Assembly (NCBI GenBank): GCA_963855995.1
Contig: OY979725.1
Coordinates: forward strand, 10,892,383 to 10,956,382
DNA length: 64,000 nucleotides
Source of the DNA: Muricea muricata
Taxonomy: Eukaryota; Cnidaria; Anthozoa; Malacalcyonacea; Plexauridae
Direction of reading: 5' to 3'
Shown here: in pieces, positions 13,901 to 28,900 of the stretch
Layout of the letters: every line of letters starts with the position of its first letter
How positions within the stretch are numbered: the stretch's first letter is position 1
Translations under genes and position numbers: made by a program
The notes under the pieces: model-generated
What the model was told of the DNA's origin: nothing
Database searches by the model: none
Seen by the model: only the letters and a program-made list of their open reading frames with translations

Positions 13901-16900
13901 AAGAACATTCTTCACTTCAGGCGGTCCATTCCAAGTTATGGTGAGCTCGTCGCCACCAAAAGACAGTCCAGTCTCTGTGAGCACAGCACTTGTACCTCCG
14001 CTGTCAGAAGTCTCGTTAAATTTTGAAGAGGAGGAGTCTTTTAGCGAAAACAAGAAGTTCCCGCTTGGATCTACAAAAATGATCATGGTCATACGATCGA
14101 AGATCAAATGTAAAACCAAAAAGAAACAGGGCAACGGAAAATGTGTAAAGACAGACGAACCTTTCAAAACTTCTAGGTACTGTCTAAAAATTCTAAACAA
14201 CATGCATAACAAGTTGTATAAAAGGTTGTCATTGATCTCAGTGTCTGAATATCGCGGTTTATCTCGGAGTACTCCGGTTTTTTCCAACAGGGAATGTTGA
14301 GAGGGTGGTCTAAATTACCCTCCTGTCGTCGCTCCTGGATCACAAATGATCTATAAACTGACTTCAAAAGGAGCCATTCAAACGCCTTCGATTGGATCAG
14401 GTTGGATTGCTGCTGTCGCAATTCAGCCTGGCTCTCAGGAGTAAGGAAAATTAAAACACACCCTACCACCACCAATCTAACCATTCCACCACACCGGACT
14501 ATTGCGTTTATCATGATTCCATGAGCCTTACTTGAACTTCTACGATCCATGAATCCGCCTATAAGGACGCGTTCCTTGCGAATGATAAGTAATGTGGGCA
14601 CATCTTCTTCTTGACTGCAGTTAAATGTCGATGTTCCTTCGTGAGTGAGATACACACATGGTTTCCAAAATTCGGAGAATATTCCAAGAACGGCCAACCA
14701 CTCGGAAAGTATGCGAGTAGGCGTTGCCTGTGTTCCTAATATTGATGAACCTAAAATTGAACGGTTGAAATGGTTTGTAAAATCGTCAAAGATTTTCCTA
14801 CGGTTGTTAGTCATTTTAAGAGAAAATCGAATCTAATTTTCCACTTGCCTCTTAGTGGTTGATGTGCAGTTTTAGTCGTATTCTCCAGCGATACAGAAGC
14901 ACTCTCGGTATCGCTGAACGACAAAATCGCACTTGAGTTTTCTTCATGAAGCTTTACAACAGTTGCAGAACGATAGCCAGCAGAGATCGCATTGTACGAG
15001 ACCACAAATGCCCCAGGCAGAGTGGTTTCAATATCGATTGGCGTAAAACGTATCACAGAGCCAACGTACTCGCCGCATGAGATCTCACCAGAACCAAGTT
15101 TCAAAACGTTCAGCTTGGAGTAACTTGGTGCTCCTAGGTACAAATAAAAACAGCCATTATAATAATGGTGGTAGACATAACGAAGATAGCTACTCAAAAC
15201 TTTAAACCTGGTTTCGGTTGTACGAAATAGCACTATCCACTTGATAGCAACTTTTATAACTTTTGAAAATATGTCCAGTAACTGGTAAAACCTGCATGAT
15301 AGTTCTGAAAAACTATCCTACTTGATCAGTTGCAATGACCAGATACCTTTGAGAAGAACTGTCATCCAGGACCATTTCACATCGTAACAACCTTGTCTCC
15401 CTAAGACCAGTTGGGCACCAGTCCACCAATCACTGGTCTGAACACATAAGGAACTTTTCACATGCTGGATTGCTCCGATTGACGTCATCCTGAAGGCCAC
15501 CTCGTTTCGAGTACACGAAGTACTGAGTATGAGTCTGGTGCCATCAACCATCTCGAGTGTAGCAGGTCGTAAGCATTTTCCCTGCTGCAATAGTACGCCA
15601 TCGGCTCGCCACTCCAAGCCTTGAGATAGTGAAGTACACTCGATGATAGTGAGATATGATTCCAAGCCAGTTCCAGAAAAACCTAAGCAGGAGCAATCCC
15701 GTTGCGGAGAGGTCACTGGAAATAAATGAAGGCTTGGTTAGTTTCGAAACTGACAGCTTGTTTGACTATAGTTATTCATTCATTTTACTACTTGGCTTCT
15801 GCTCAAACTGGATCCACCTACGAGTAGTTGAAATATCATTTTCCATGTAATAGGAAATGAAGAGTTGTACCTGAGATGGTCGGCACAGCAGCAGGTGGAT
15901 AAGTGGAACAATGATTATCAACTGTAAATACAACATTGTGAAGAGCAATGTCACTCTGGTAACCATCTCCTACAATGGCTTCAAAAGTCACCTGAAACAA
16001 CATATAGACGAACTGTAGGTTAGCACGTGAAATATTGCTCAGTTCATAGAAGTTTTGCCCGTACGAAGGGAGTTCGCTTCAAAACACATCACGTTGAAGA
16101 AAAAAGCTTTCTCTAATTCTAATTTTAAGGCTGCTACACTAACTTGCAGACGTACTCCATCATCCATGATAGAGTAAATAGTGAGAGGGAGAAAAATGGA
16201 AAATTTAGAAGACAAAACTCGAAACAACTGACTCCTGTTCACAATATTTAATCCAGTCATACACAGAACAGGCAGCCAAGCATTAATTTAACCCAACCCA
16301 GTGTAACTGAAGGTAAAATGCAGTACGTTTGTCGTATGTGCGAAAAGATCTTCTTTCAACAGCTTAGAAATGATAAAACAATCTAGCATAAGCAAGTAAC
16401 ATTTGTCTAATAGTGTAACAGAACTTTACCTCGTGAAAATCTTTTAAACTATTGTGTTCTAACTTCACTACACCCGACTGCCATTCATCGCCCTGATCCC
16501 CAGCGATTCTCCACAGCAAAGTCTTGTTTCCATTTTTTGAGTTTGGACCAAACACGTTCAATCTCCCCATGTTTTTGCCGTGCATGTGGTAGGAAAACTG
16601 TAGACAGTTGTATTGACTGAAGTAGGACGTGGTGAGGAATCCATTGAAGCCTTTCTTCGCTGGATAGGAGGCCTCCATGTAGGCAAACTTATCGCTTGCT
16701 AGACAGAAAAAAAATATAACACGAACATGGTAAATCTTATGTTGCACGAGTTCAATAACGTATGATAATATCAGTTAGAACAGTTGACTAGGGCTTCTAA
16801 AACTGGAAAAACAAGAAAATCCACTACAGAAGTGACATGCAAGAACAGTTTAAACATAGAAATGGAAGACCTGATTTACAAATGAATAGAGCCCAATTTA

Positions 16901-19900
16901 GTTGGACCATATCAAACATGCATCTCATGGTATATTTTTTCAAAATTTAGTTCTGACTCAGTCATTACTACATCTGCGATAGAGGTATCCATAGTATAAA
17001 TAAAATGAATCTAGTGTAGGTTTTCTCAAGTGGAAACATTCAACGAAGCCCTTACTGAATCACAGATGCAGAGAACAGTTTGAAATTTACTCTCCAATAT
17101 AAAATTTCATTCATCGAGTTAAAAATAAGTTCCTTTTCTTACCCATGGGGTAAACAGCAACCTCGCATAACACCAATGGTTGCGAAGGATCCACATTAGC
17201 TATCACGACAGAAATCACATCGAAGGTCTGGTTACAGTAGAAATATCTGCCAGCGTCGTTTTCTACGCGAATATCGTCGACCTCGTAACATAATGCAAAT
17301 TCTGATAGACCGGATTGAACCTTCACAATGAATTGAACATGTTCGTCAGGATCATATTCAGCTGTGCTATATATTACAACCTAAAGAAATGGATTGGTAT
17401 TACTTCGAGTTTACCCACCAAACGGAAGCAGGGAGACCTTCACTGACCTCCAAATGACTGACGTTCTCGCCTATAGATATATATGAGGTCACTTTTTCTC
17501 CACATTCCTGAAAACGTAGCCTAAAGCCTTGTACATATAAACTATATTGGACTTAAATATGAATAACTATATACAAACCAATTCAATTTTCCAAGGCTCG
17601 TCCATGTTAACCACCCATTCAGGGACAGAGAGACTGCCCGAATGACTTGCATTCAAAACTGTGCATGTTTCGAAAAAGCCATCTACGGCCAGTGAACTTT
17701 CAGAAGGCGGCGATGTTGGATTTCCCAAGGCGAGATTACGAAAGTCTGTGGAAAAAAGGTTAGACGATTTAGTTAGCTTATTAATAAAGTAGTGAAGGAG
17801 AGTTATGATGTCTTAAACGTACACTGGCTAATCTTACCGTTTATTCTAGCGCCTTCGTCAGGTCCAGTGCGGTCACTGGGCGTTGGTGAATCAGTGATTT
17901 TCCAGGTTGTATTTCTGTTCCACACACATTGAGATGTGTCGTTGAATGAACATGGAACTACGAGAATGCAACAGTAAAAGTAATAATGGTGCAATATACA
18001 CCTGTTGCACAGAATAGCGAATAGCAATTGACTGCCTGGTTAGGATAATGGTAATGACACGCGCGTCGTTTTTTTTCGAGACACGTGTTTAGCGAGAGAT
18101 GCAAAAACCACTAGCACAGCTGGAAACGAGGCAACAGTTGCTTAAAGGAACAGTGTCAGACTACTTTTTGTCAAAAATGTTCTTTATTCAAAAACCTGAA
18201 GTGAAATTTATTCCATTTTGCAACAATATATGGGTAATATTAATCAGATTAAGCTCCAACACACAATTTTAAGCAATATTCTGTCAAAATTTGCCAACAA
18301 CTTTTCAAGATGTCGAATACAATCCAACTCAATCCTCGACTAAGCAACACCATCCGTACTCTTGTGCAAACTTTTGTAATCGATTTATTTTGTGTTGACA
18401 GTCATTATTTGTGAGTTTTATGCACAATTCGCAGGTGAAAGAATTATTTAAAATGGCCTGACACTGCCCATTTAAGTCTAGTTTCAATTAATTCGTGAAT
18501 ATATCAGTGACCGATGTGATAAGGTATGCACGCAGATTTACACTTAATATGACTAATTTGAATACAGCCCAAAAAAAAGGTACATTTGAATGACAAAAAA
18601 AAAGATTACCATTGTACGCTAATGATGTCGCCTCATTGGGAAGGGCAAATCTCTTTAAAACGAAGAGATTCGCCATGTCAAACATATTTGGGGCATCAAT
18701 TTCACGGTTCGCTCCAACGTAAAAAAAATCCGAATCTCGCGTGAATTTTGCCTCAATAAACTGACTCGGCTCCTTTGACTGTTCCTTCAAATTTCCATTT
18801 TCATAAAATTGGATTCCTGATCTCTCGCTCCAGGTGAACATAAGGTGCGTCCATTTGTACGTAATCCATTCCCAAAATACCTCCCACATCGCGCTGTCAG
18901 TTTGAACGGAGAAACGGTAATGCATGAGCGTGTGTTGCCTCAGGAATATTCCTCTTGCATGATAATTACTGGCGTATGAACTTGAAATTATATTTGTCCG
19001 AGAACCTGGAATGAACAAAAACCAGATAAGTCGAAACGAAAACCCTAACTGGGGGGAGGGTGGGTGGGTATTACTGTATTCGTGCCTTGAAATCAGTTAA
19101 ACTAAGGTTGATTTCAACGGAAATTAGTCGAGCAGAATCCCACACCCTTACATATATCTAGCAAATAAACTCATTCCTCTAATCCTCAGAGCTTGAAATA
19201 TCGCCTCATCTCAATTAGCTAGCTTTGATAAGCTATCAATTAGAGTTACGCGATAAGATTTTGGATCTAATATGTACTACTCATCAAACAGCGAATTGCC
19301 AGACTACATAACTGCCGAGCATTCATAGCATCAAGTAAACATATCGAAGTAGTATTGCCAGTGTATTTAGTGCAGTTAATAGTACACGAAAGGTACAGGT
19401 TCTTTAAGTACTTGAAAGTGAAAATCGACGTTTGGGCGAAGGCTCTTCGTCGGTAAGTTAGTAGTGGGCCTTACCAAGGCCTTTGCTCGAAATGTCGAAT
19501 TTTATTTTATCGTTTCAGGTAGTGAGAGCACCCAGTAGCGAAGCCAGCCCGACAATTTGGCCATGCTATGCAAATTTAAATCATTATTATTATTCATTTC
19601 TTTAGAAATTGATTCCTTAAATCATTACCATTATTCATTTCTTTAGAAGTTGATTCCTTATACGGTTTATAAACACAGGAAAATTTGCACTTGCATGACC
19701 AAATGTCGGGCTGGCCTCGCCACTGAGAGCACCTATACCTAAACATATAGTTAATTAATTAACAATTAGATTACAAGCTCGAGATTTCTATGCGGTGACA
19801 GTTGATGAGGGCGAAGCCCGAAACAACTATCACCGCATAGAAATCGAGAGCGAGTAATCTAATTGTTTTAGTAGAATCAGAGGTCAAACATGGAATATTC

Positions 19901-22900
19901 AACAAAAACTTTGATTTTTAAGCAATTTTTTTAAAAGAAATCTCTATAAGAAGATGATTGTTTCGCTACTCGCTATCTATCGAGGAATAGATAGCGAGTA
20001 GAGTAACAAATCAAATTGCAGCATTTGCAATAGTATACTAGTATGATTCTACCAATAATTGTTATACTCAGGGCTCCTATTGATAGCAGGGATGCCTTGT
20101 TGCTCCCTGAATGTACTACCCTGAGAAAAATACATGTGTAATCCTCTATATGTATTTTTTTAAATAAAGGTGTCATATCATATCATATTTGTGTTCTATC
20201 AAGTAAACATACCCTTCACAGCCCTATACAACTCAATGCGTACATAGCCTGTTGGAATTTGCTGGGGATATAACCGAACAAATCTAGCAACGAAAGGCTT
20301 CAAAAATAAATGCTTGATGGCTCTTTTTTCCTCAGTATAGCCGCTGAAAACCTGCAAAGAAAAATATCATATATCAGAAAGAATCCCGGGGGAGAAGGGC
20401 GAGAAGTGCTCTTTCGTTTGGTTTCTGTTTGCTAAAAGTTGTTGAAATAACCTGCTGCAAGCCTCTTAATAACAAGTTTTGACAATCAACTTGCAACAAG
20501 TCTGTTGACAACTTGGTGCACACTTCGTCGACAAGGTGTCGCAAACCATGCAAACGCGCACCTTGATGTAACACGCATGCGTATAGCCAAACCTGTTGCA
20601 AGTTACACATTTTGATCGTTACTTACTCTAGGATGGCCATTTTCCATATAAACGCCAAAATCACCCGAGCTCGCGTTTCTATAATGGATTGTATAGGACT
20701 TGCAAAACTCGATTATATTTGATACAACAACACTCTGGGTTGCAACGTGCGTCAACGTCTCATCCTGGTTCAATTCCACCTGGAGCCATTGAGGAGAATC
20801 ATCGACGCTCGACGTCCATCCTGGCTGCCCGTAATTAAAACGTGCTGTTAGAGGACGGGAGTCTTCCCTCCAGCTTGACGCTGTTAAACTCTCATCTGGA
20901 ATAAGCCCTGATTGCATGCCAAGATCTAAAAATACGGCATACGTTCAGCAAGATTAGGTTAACCCATCTATTGCCCAATTTTGCTTCCATAAACTGACTC
21001 GGTTAGCTTGATTGTCTCCTCAAATTTGCATTTTCACCTCAAATTTGCATTTTCACAAAACTGGATTTACAAGGTACCGGCCTTAACCGAGAAAAGTCTT
21101 GCCATGCACTCATTAGAGACGTTCAGATTTGACTTCTTCTACCACTTCCACTACCTTTTCCCGATTTTTAAACAATTTGATTGGTTAATCGGGTAGGCCC
21201 GGCACATCTGATTGGCTGAAAGATAGATTAAGGTAGCGGTAGAGGTATTGGAAGCCAAATCTGGACCTCTCTAATGATGTAAACGTGACGGAAACCCATT
21301 CTCATCACTTACTGGGTAAAATGAGCTTATGATTTGACCGCGGCTACGAAAACAAGTACAACTACTAGATTTTGCCGTCGAAAATCAGCTCATTGCGAAC
21401 TTGATGATATCCAAATATCTTAAAGCTCTCTAATTTTAGACCTTGAGTATAAAGGTTTACCAAGCCTTGAACAAGAACTTAGGTGCCCGAGGCACCGCTC
21501 ATGTTGGTAAGCTGGTTACAATATAGACAAAGCACTGAAAATCACTTTCGTATTTGAAAGAATATGTTCTTCGCCAACAGGTAAAATTACGTGTCGGGTT
21601 AAAGGTTGAACGAACGTTTGATATCACCATCAAGATCTCGAAAAAAGTAAATTTGATTGATGTTACTTTCCTGACGCTGAAACAACGCTAAGATCTCGTT
21701 ATGAATGACATTAAATGTCATAAAAAACAGAGATGAATGAAAGTTTCATCCAAGTTTCCCAATGTCAAACCAATGGTTGTAAAATAACGTTGCAATAACG
21801 TTGACACCGCGTTGTCGATGTATCATGTCTGGGTCACATCTTAAGTTTACAATTAAGATATCATCACGTTGAGTTTCTTTAGGTATCTATCAACTCGTAC
21901 CTCTAGTGACTTTTTGCTTAGAATAGCAATCTGAATTTACGAAACAACAGCCATAACTTCGACATATATCTTCCGTGAAAACGACCGTAGATGACGTTGC
22001 TTCAGGGCAGACGATGGCATCATTGGATGTCGTTGGACATTCTTCAACTATAGATAAACAATATATCAGTACCAAAAACGCGACAGACCCGCAAATAATT
22101 CTTACCAAGTTGCAACAAACTTGCTAATTTCACCAAGTTGTTAAAATCAGAACTTGTCGCTCACAGAGTGAGCTACAGTGCTACAACTTGTTGAAACAAC
22201 TTGCAGCAAGCCTGTGGATAAAAAGTTTTGAAAATCCACTTGGAACAGGTCTGTTGACAACTTGCAACAGATTTATCGTCAGCAATCTGTCGCAAACCAT
22301 GCGAACGCATCCTTATTTCGGCTTGCGCGTTTTTGACTGCATGCACAGCCGTATCTCAGCTCATACGTTTTGGCGTATTTTCAAATTAAATAATGATCGA
22401 ACTAACGTTTCCAGTTTTTAAAAAGCACACAAAATCCAAACAAAGGGATCTAGAAGTTAGAGAGAAAAACATTGTCATCCCACCCCCTCCTTAATAAATA
22501 ATATGATAACCCCCAACGATTCACATTTGTCTACTGACCTACTGTATATAGTTCAGTCCTCATGCATACGTGGGTTCCTTTTCTGTCCACAGCAGTGAAT
22601 TTCACGTATTTTGCTTCAATTGGATCAATAGGAATGTGTTTTACTGTTCCTCCATCTGAATTGCCTGTCAGGATCTGTGCAGAGCAGAACAAAACAAAGC
22701 AAATAAAATCTTACGAATGGATGCATTTGATCCAGCCAGGTTAGGCAGGCTCATAAAAACGACAAAGAACGGCCACAAAGAATGAATAAGGAAGACCGTT
22801 ACCGGGCCATTAAAACCCCCAGCTTAGAACGAATCGAATTATATAGTACAAGAGTGCAAATAAACAACCTCCGTTACGCACGACGAACTTCTCATGTCGA

Positions 22901-25900
22901 ACTCGGCTGATGAATTAGGCAAGGCAGAAGAGAGACTTTGAATCAGTTCTGTAGGGAAGAATTTAGGCCAGGAAAAGAAAGAAGTTCGGCATTATGCATT
23001 GAAGCGATAATGATTCATACGCCGCTCTATTTATGAGCAAAGCTGCATACTTATTATTTGAATTTCTTTCGGATTCCCCTTGGTAAATAACCCAGTTTTG
23101 TCAATAATACATTCGCTACACCGTTTGAATCACAGCCGTTCCCCTGTCGCTCCAGCGTCGCGCCTAATACCATTAAATTCGGTACATGAAGAGTAGAGAC
23201 CATGAAATAGTCCTTGGGTTGTATCTTGTAGTAACATTAAATCATAAGAGACCAGCCTTATCCCATTAAAGTCCCATAGAAGGTGGCTCAAAAATGAAGG
23301 AGTGGTTTACAGGTACTGAAAACAAAGTCGTATAATAAAGCCATTTCGTATCCGTGCAGTTCTGCATCTGAGGAGAGAGCCCCCATAAATGCGAACGTAA
23401 GAGTTTGGAGGATGCTGACCTGACGATACCAGATCAGATGTTAATGATATACAAACCTTTTCAGTCAAATTCTCTTTATAACTAGTCCAGTATATTCCAT
23501 CAATACTGAAAGACAGTTTGAAAGTTTTTACCCATGCGTTAGAGCTACATCCTTGCACAGCAACTTTTTTAATCGTTGTGACCTCATTCAGTTTCACCTG
23601 TAGCCATGCCGACACATCTTTGTTTAACGCCCTCCATTTTGCATTGCTGTAAAGACGGGCATTTTTGGGACCGTACTTAAAATGAGTTACATGATTCGAT
23701 GCTGTCATTTGCTCATCCTTTATCACATTTGGATCCTCGATTCCAACCGCTTCTGATGGCACTAAAGATCAAAGGAAATATGCAATTCTATTCAACACCT
23801 GATGTCCACTTCGATCCAAATTTAGATTGTTAGATATATATATCTATATATCTGTATTTATTTGATCGACATTAAGTTTACTTGCCCTGGCCGGGAGGTG
23901 GGGAGTGGTGAAATACTGCGTTAGAACTAAGCCTGGGCCGAGCTTTAAACTTTGTATTACTTTCTCTATTGTTACATGACAACTCTTTCGAAACTTTACA
24001 AACAAAAATACTACGATTGATCCAAACACGATTTCTGGGAAATATTTCTGGAAAGAGAACTCAAGAGTTCACAAGCAGATCAGCTTAAGTTTGGGTTGAC
24101 TCAAAAAATACAACGCAAATTTTTTAAGAGCATATTTGCCGACTTGAAAATATTTTTCATGAATCTTGCGTGGATCAATCGAAGTTTCCTCGTTAAACTA
24201 AGACAGCGGGTTTATTTTAACCCGGGGTAAACGCTGAACCATTTTCGAACAACTTGCCCAAGATAAAGTTCAAGAAAGCCAAACTGGCGACGTTAATAGA
24301 TGTCGTAAACCAGTTTTAGTGCAATTTCCACGCTGTCTGCCGTTTTTCAAAAAATATTGCATCGAAAACTAAGTTAGAAATTTTTAAACCATAACATTAT
24401 TTCCTAAATCAAAGGGAAAACTCGGTAATTTTCCTATAGCAAAATGAAGTCAACCGCGCGGAAAAACAGCACAAAGGGAATCAAAGGCCTGTTGAAGATC
24501 AATTTAGCTTCAAATATCGCGACCTTGCTATCGCTCAGGTCTAATGTAGTGTTCACTGACAATAGCTTACCATATGCATAAAACACTTCAATTTGATCGA
24601 CAGCAAACGACGGTGTTGAGGCGAAAAAGGATCCTGCGTCACTGGCTGCTATCCCCGGTGGACGTCTGTACGTTTCACCTAATGAACTAGAGCTTTGCGG
24701 CGATGTTATCTTTAGGTCAAAGTTCTTTCCAAATGTTGGTCCCAGTTCCTCATCTGTATATAGAGCTGAGGCGTTTTGTTCGGCGATGACCTCGAGTTTG
24801 ACTGGAGCAATATTTGAAGGATTGTAAATACTGAACAGGAAGGATGAATAGCTTGGTATATGTCTTGAAGGACCTGTGGGGAAAATAGGGATGCATGAAG
24901 GTCATATGAGGTTCAATACTGCGAATGTACAGCTAGCTCAGTAAACGTAAACTGTAAACTATGAGCACGCAAGGTATGGCTGTTAATCGCTTATTGAATC
25001 ATCTTCTTTGAAACAGCATATAGGAAACTCACGGTGGTGAATTTACTGGCAAGAAAGGTGATTCCCCAAGTATCAGGGGCTGAATAAACAATAATTCATC
25101 ATCCTTTTCGCGCTCATAGTTTATAGTTTACGTTTTTTGACAACAGCTGTGGAACGGGAACAAGAAATATCTCGTCTGAAAAATCGTGTATTGAGCTGCA
25201 ACAAGCATTTATGCATTCAAGCATTGACACGGCTTAACAAGATCGTCACTGGTTAAATTAGGGACCATTCATTATTTATGGTCGGGGGTGGGCTGGTAAG
25301 AATGTAGGGGGGGAGCATCCAAAATTTTAGGCAATATGAGGGGGGTTATAAAAAATATGCCAGTAGGTTAGGGGGTGTCACCTGCTATTGAATAATTTGT
25401 TCATCAAAGCTAATATTGATTATAAAATATGAATGTAAATACGAAATGGAGGGCTAGTTTAATATATATTTGTATTTTCATCAAGGGGGGGGGGGTCATG
25501 GATTTTTTGTTTTTTAAATAAGGAGGGTCAAGAAGTTTCTTTTTGGTTTATGGTAGATATTACCAGCCCACCCCCGGCCATAAATAATGAATGGTCCCTT
25601 ATTAATGACTGAGGTTTGTAACTGATTTATATACAACCCATCATTACGAATTCATAAACAGTTTCAAAACAAGAAGACCGCTCGAATTGTAAACATTACC
25701 AATCATTGAGCAGTCAAGGGTGTTCAGTGATCTAGCGTAAGTCAAAATAAATTACCACAGCTCATTCTAGGATATATTTACATTTTAAAATACCTTCAAA
25801 GCAACTTCATTGGTTAGATTTTATTCTTTTGAAATTCATAACCTATGACATTGTTATAAAGTTATTTTGAATTTAAAATTGAGCTGCTATAATTTATTTT

Positions 25901-28900
25901 GATTTACCCTGGATCCGCCACTGAGAGTGTTGTGTAAAAAATCTGAATACCTCCCCAATTTTCGTTCGAAAATCCTCCAAACACATAATCTCCAACTTTA
26001 ACCAACGTCACTGTAGCACCGACATCATTGCACCCTTCATGAAAGGCAGTTGCGGACAGATCAGGTCCAGTGTGATTATAACACAACAGCCAATCACTAA
26101 CGCTCGATGCTGCCCCGTTTAACCATCCAAGTAAAGTCAAGTAATGTTCGTCAGATGGCGGTAAGATTTTCGAACGCAGACCTGAAATAAACGAGACACG
26201 GTCTGGTTATAGATTTTTGGCTATAAATTCTCTAGCTTTGATCTCAATAACTCCACACTGTTTTAAAATATCCAAATAGCTTGTAATGTCATCCAGTGGA
26301 CCGATTGCATTATGGAGAGAATTTTGAAAAAAGTTGAAGTGGGAAAATTCATTAGCACAGCATTGAAGACCATCCTAAGATTAGTAAAATTGCAAAGTTT
26401 GGTCGCAAAATGTTATAAAATGAGGAAAATATAGCCCTGCAAAGTTTGCGAATTTTGTATACTTTTGTATTACGCACGGAAAATTGATACCGTTTTCTCG
26501 ATGTTGGTATCAATTTTCCGTCCGTAATACAAAAATATACAAAATTTGCAATCTTCACAGGCTTACATTTTTCACATTTTACAACGTTTCGCAACCAAAC
26601 TTTTCAATTTTACTAATTTTAGGATGCTCTTCAATGCTGTGGTAATAAATTTTCCTATTTCAACTTTTTTCAAAATTTTGCCCATAATGCAATCGGTCCG
26701 TTAGTTCTCGCACGAGACGAGAAATACTACTCAACCTAACAGACTAGATTTACAATGTATATGGTCATAGTTTAGATAATGGGCACTCAGCAGTGGCGCA
26801 ACGTGGCGCCTTATTTTTATGAAGTTTACTGGCTGCGGCCACGCAGTCAGTTAAGTGTTCGTATTGGCCAGAAAATGCAATTGACTGCCTGGCATAATGG
26901 TAATGAGATGTAATGCGACATGCGTGGACACACAACTTCATTTGAGTGACCCTAGTTGTGCCGGAGCATACCCATGCAAAATGAAATAAATTTTTCAGAC
27001 CTTTATTTCGAATGTGTGAGTATATCATCAAAAACTAGCTTCAATTTACAATTCTCAACAAAGAAACAAAATACGTGGAAATTGAAAATGCCTTGCCGGT
27101 TTACTTTGACAGTGTCACTTTAAGCCTTGGTATTAAATGATATACCCAATTTAGCAAGTCATTTTCAAAAATTACAATCCCGGTGTCCCAGGAAATATGC
27201 CCCCTTTCAAATGCCTCCCAGGTCGTATTTCTCAGGAAGTTTGGGTTTCCGAACGGGGGGCCATATTTCCTAGGATTTCCTCGAAAATATGGCCCAGGGG
27301 TGCAAATTTTTTGGGGGGCACATTTTCTGTTACAGGGGGGGAAAAAGCGTTCCGAAAATTTTGACCATATTGACAAATCAGAATGCTCAGGAATAAGATA
27401 TAGCATTCTGATTGGTCAATTAACAAGAAGTTGCGAAAATTTTAAGAAATTTCTTCAAAATTTGTAGGAATTGATCAGAGGAACTCCTAACTTGAGCCGC
27501 AAATGAATTGGTCAAATATTTTCGGAACGCTTCTATTGCCGCGACTGTATCACGCCAGGCATTACATACATTTGATTGTCTGCTACTAAGGCTGTTGTTA
27601 CCTTTTCTTTTAAGCCACAAACCAATCGTCAATCCAGTTTTAAAGCAGAGCTGAGGATCAGTCAAGCAGTCATCGCGCACGGATTCTTTGAGCTGTAAAT
27701 ACGTATTGTTTTCGCTCAATCTTAAACTTCTACCAGGTTCAATCGGCGATGTATAGAGCTTTGTGGAAAGATCGTAGTCGTTCATGACATCTTTATAAGC
27801 AGTTCCTTCCTCGTCAACTTCTTTGAATGGCCAAAAATGACTCTCTGAAAAATGTAGTGCACACTTAAAAAATAGCTTCGCCGAGCATGCATGACGAAGA
27901 TCCGTGCTCGCGGATCGAAAGCTTTGCTATGCTAAATTTAAGTGGTGTTTCCACAAAATTCGACTTATAATATTGTTCGCCATGCAATCGCGCAAAGAAC
28001 TTAGTTCGTATATAAAATTATCCATTTCTATACGAGCTAAATGCTATCATGTTCGACACGTTGCAGAAGTGAAACAGCGAAAAAGCCTCTTCAAACATGA
28101 GCTCATTTTTCCGGACAATGTCTTTAAAGGACAAAAGGAGATAACTTCTATTGATCCCAAAACCAAACCTGGTTTAATGCATGTTGTCTCTGGCTTGTAT
28201 GAGACATCATCAGCAATGTAGTACTTCACTTCTGACCAAGCAACGAGATCTCCCATTTCTCCACCACATTTTTTGGCCATGCGCTGTATATTATATGGGG
28301 AAAGAGATGCAAGCCAGAAATTGAATCTCGATAAATCTCCGATAAGACCACGTCCAGGCACGACGCTGCCGGAACTGGTCACTTCTTGCCCGATGACCAG
28401 CAACCCGCCATCTAAAAAGGGACAGATATGCATAGAAACCAGTTCGTTTTAGATCAGTTTGGAAGGTCGTATCGTCTGAGCACAGTAAGACAAACAGAGA
28501 CACATTCAAAATATGCACGCATTCAAACATTTCATTCGTCTGATGAAAGGACTTCTACACCTTTCGTGTGCTGTCCAATCATACTCACCTAATATATTTC
28601 CATAATCTCCGTACGAAAAAGTGAATACGAGTAATCCATCATAAAATACATCAATATGACCTTGATCCACATGTTTAGTGAGACAGTAATGATGCCAGGT
28701 TCCATCAACCGCTGAAGGCAGGGTCTTTGTGCTGGCAAAAAAACATCAGCGGTGAAGTCCAGCAATCGTTCGTGTGAAAACATGATAAATGTACTATTTG
28801 AATATTAGTATTTTTACACAAGTGAACATAAGAAATGCGACGTTGTGATTGGTCCAATATGACGTGACATTCCTTTATATTTACCTACAGGTGAATCTAT

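Noticed and set aside
13779-14300. Plus-strand open frame of 173 codons
   Set aside because: It is the antisense of the TLDc 2 exon and flanking intron; it shows no family features, while the minus strand has splice sites and domain content.
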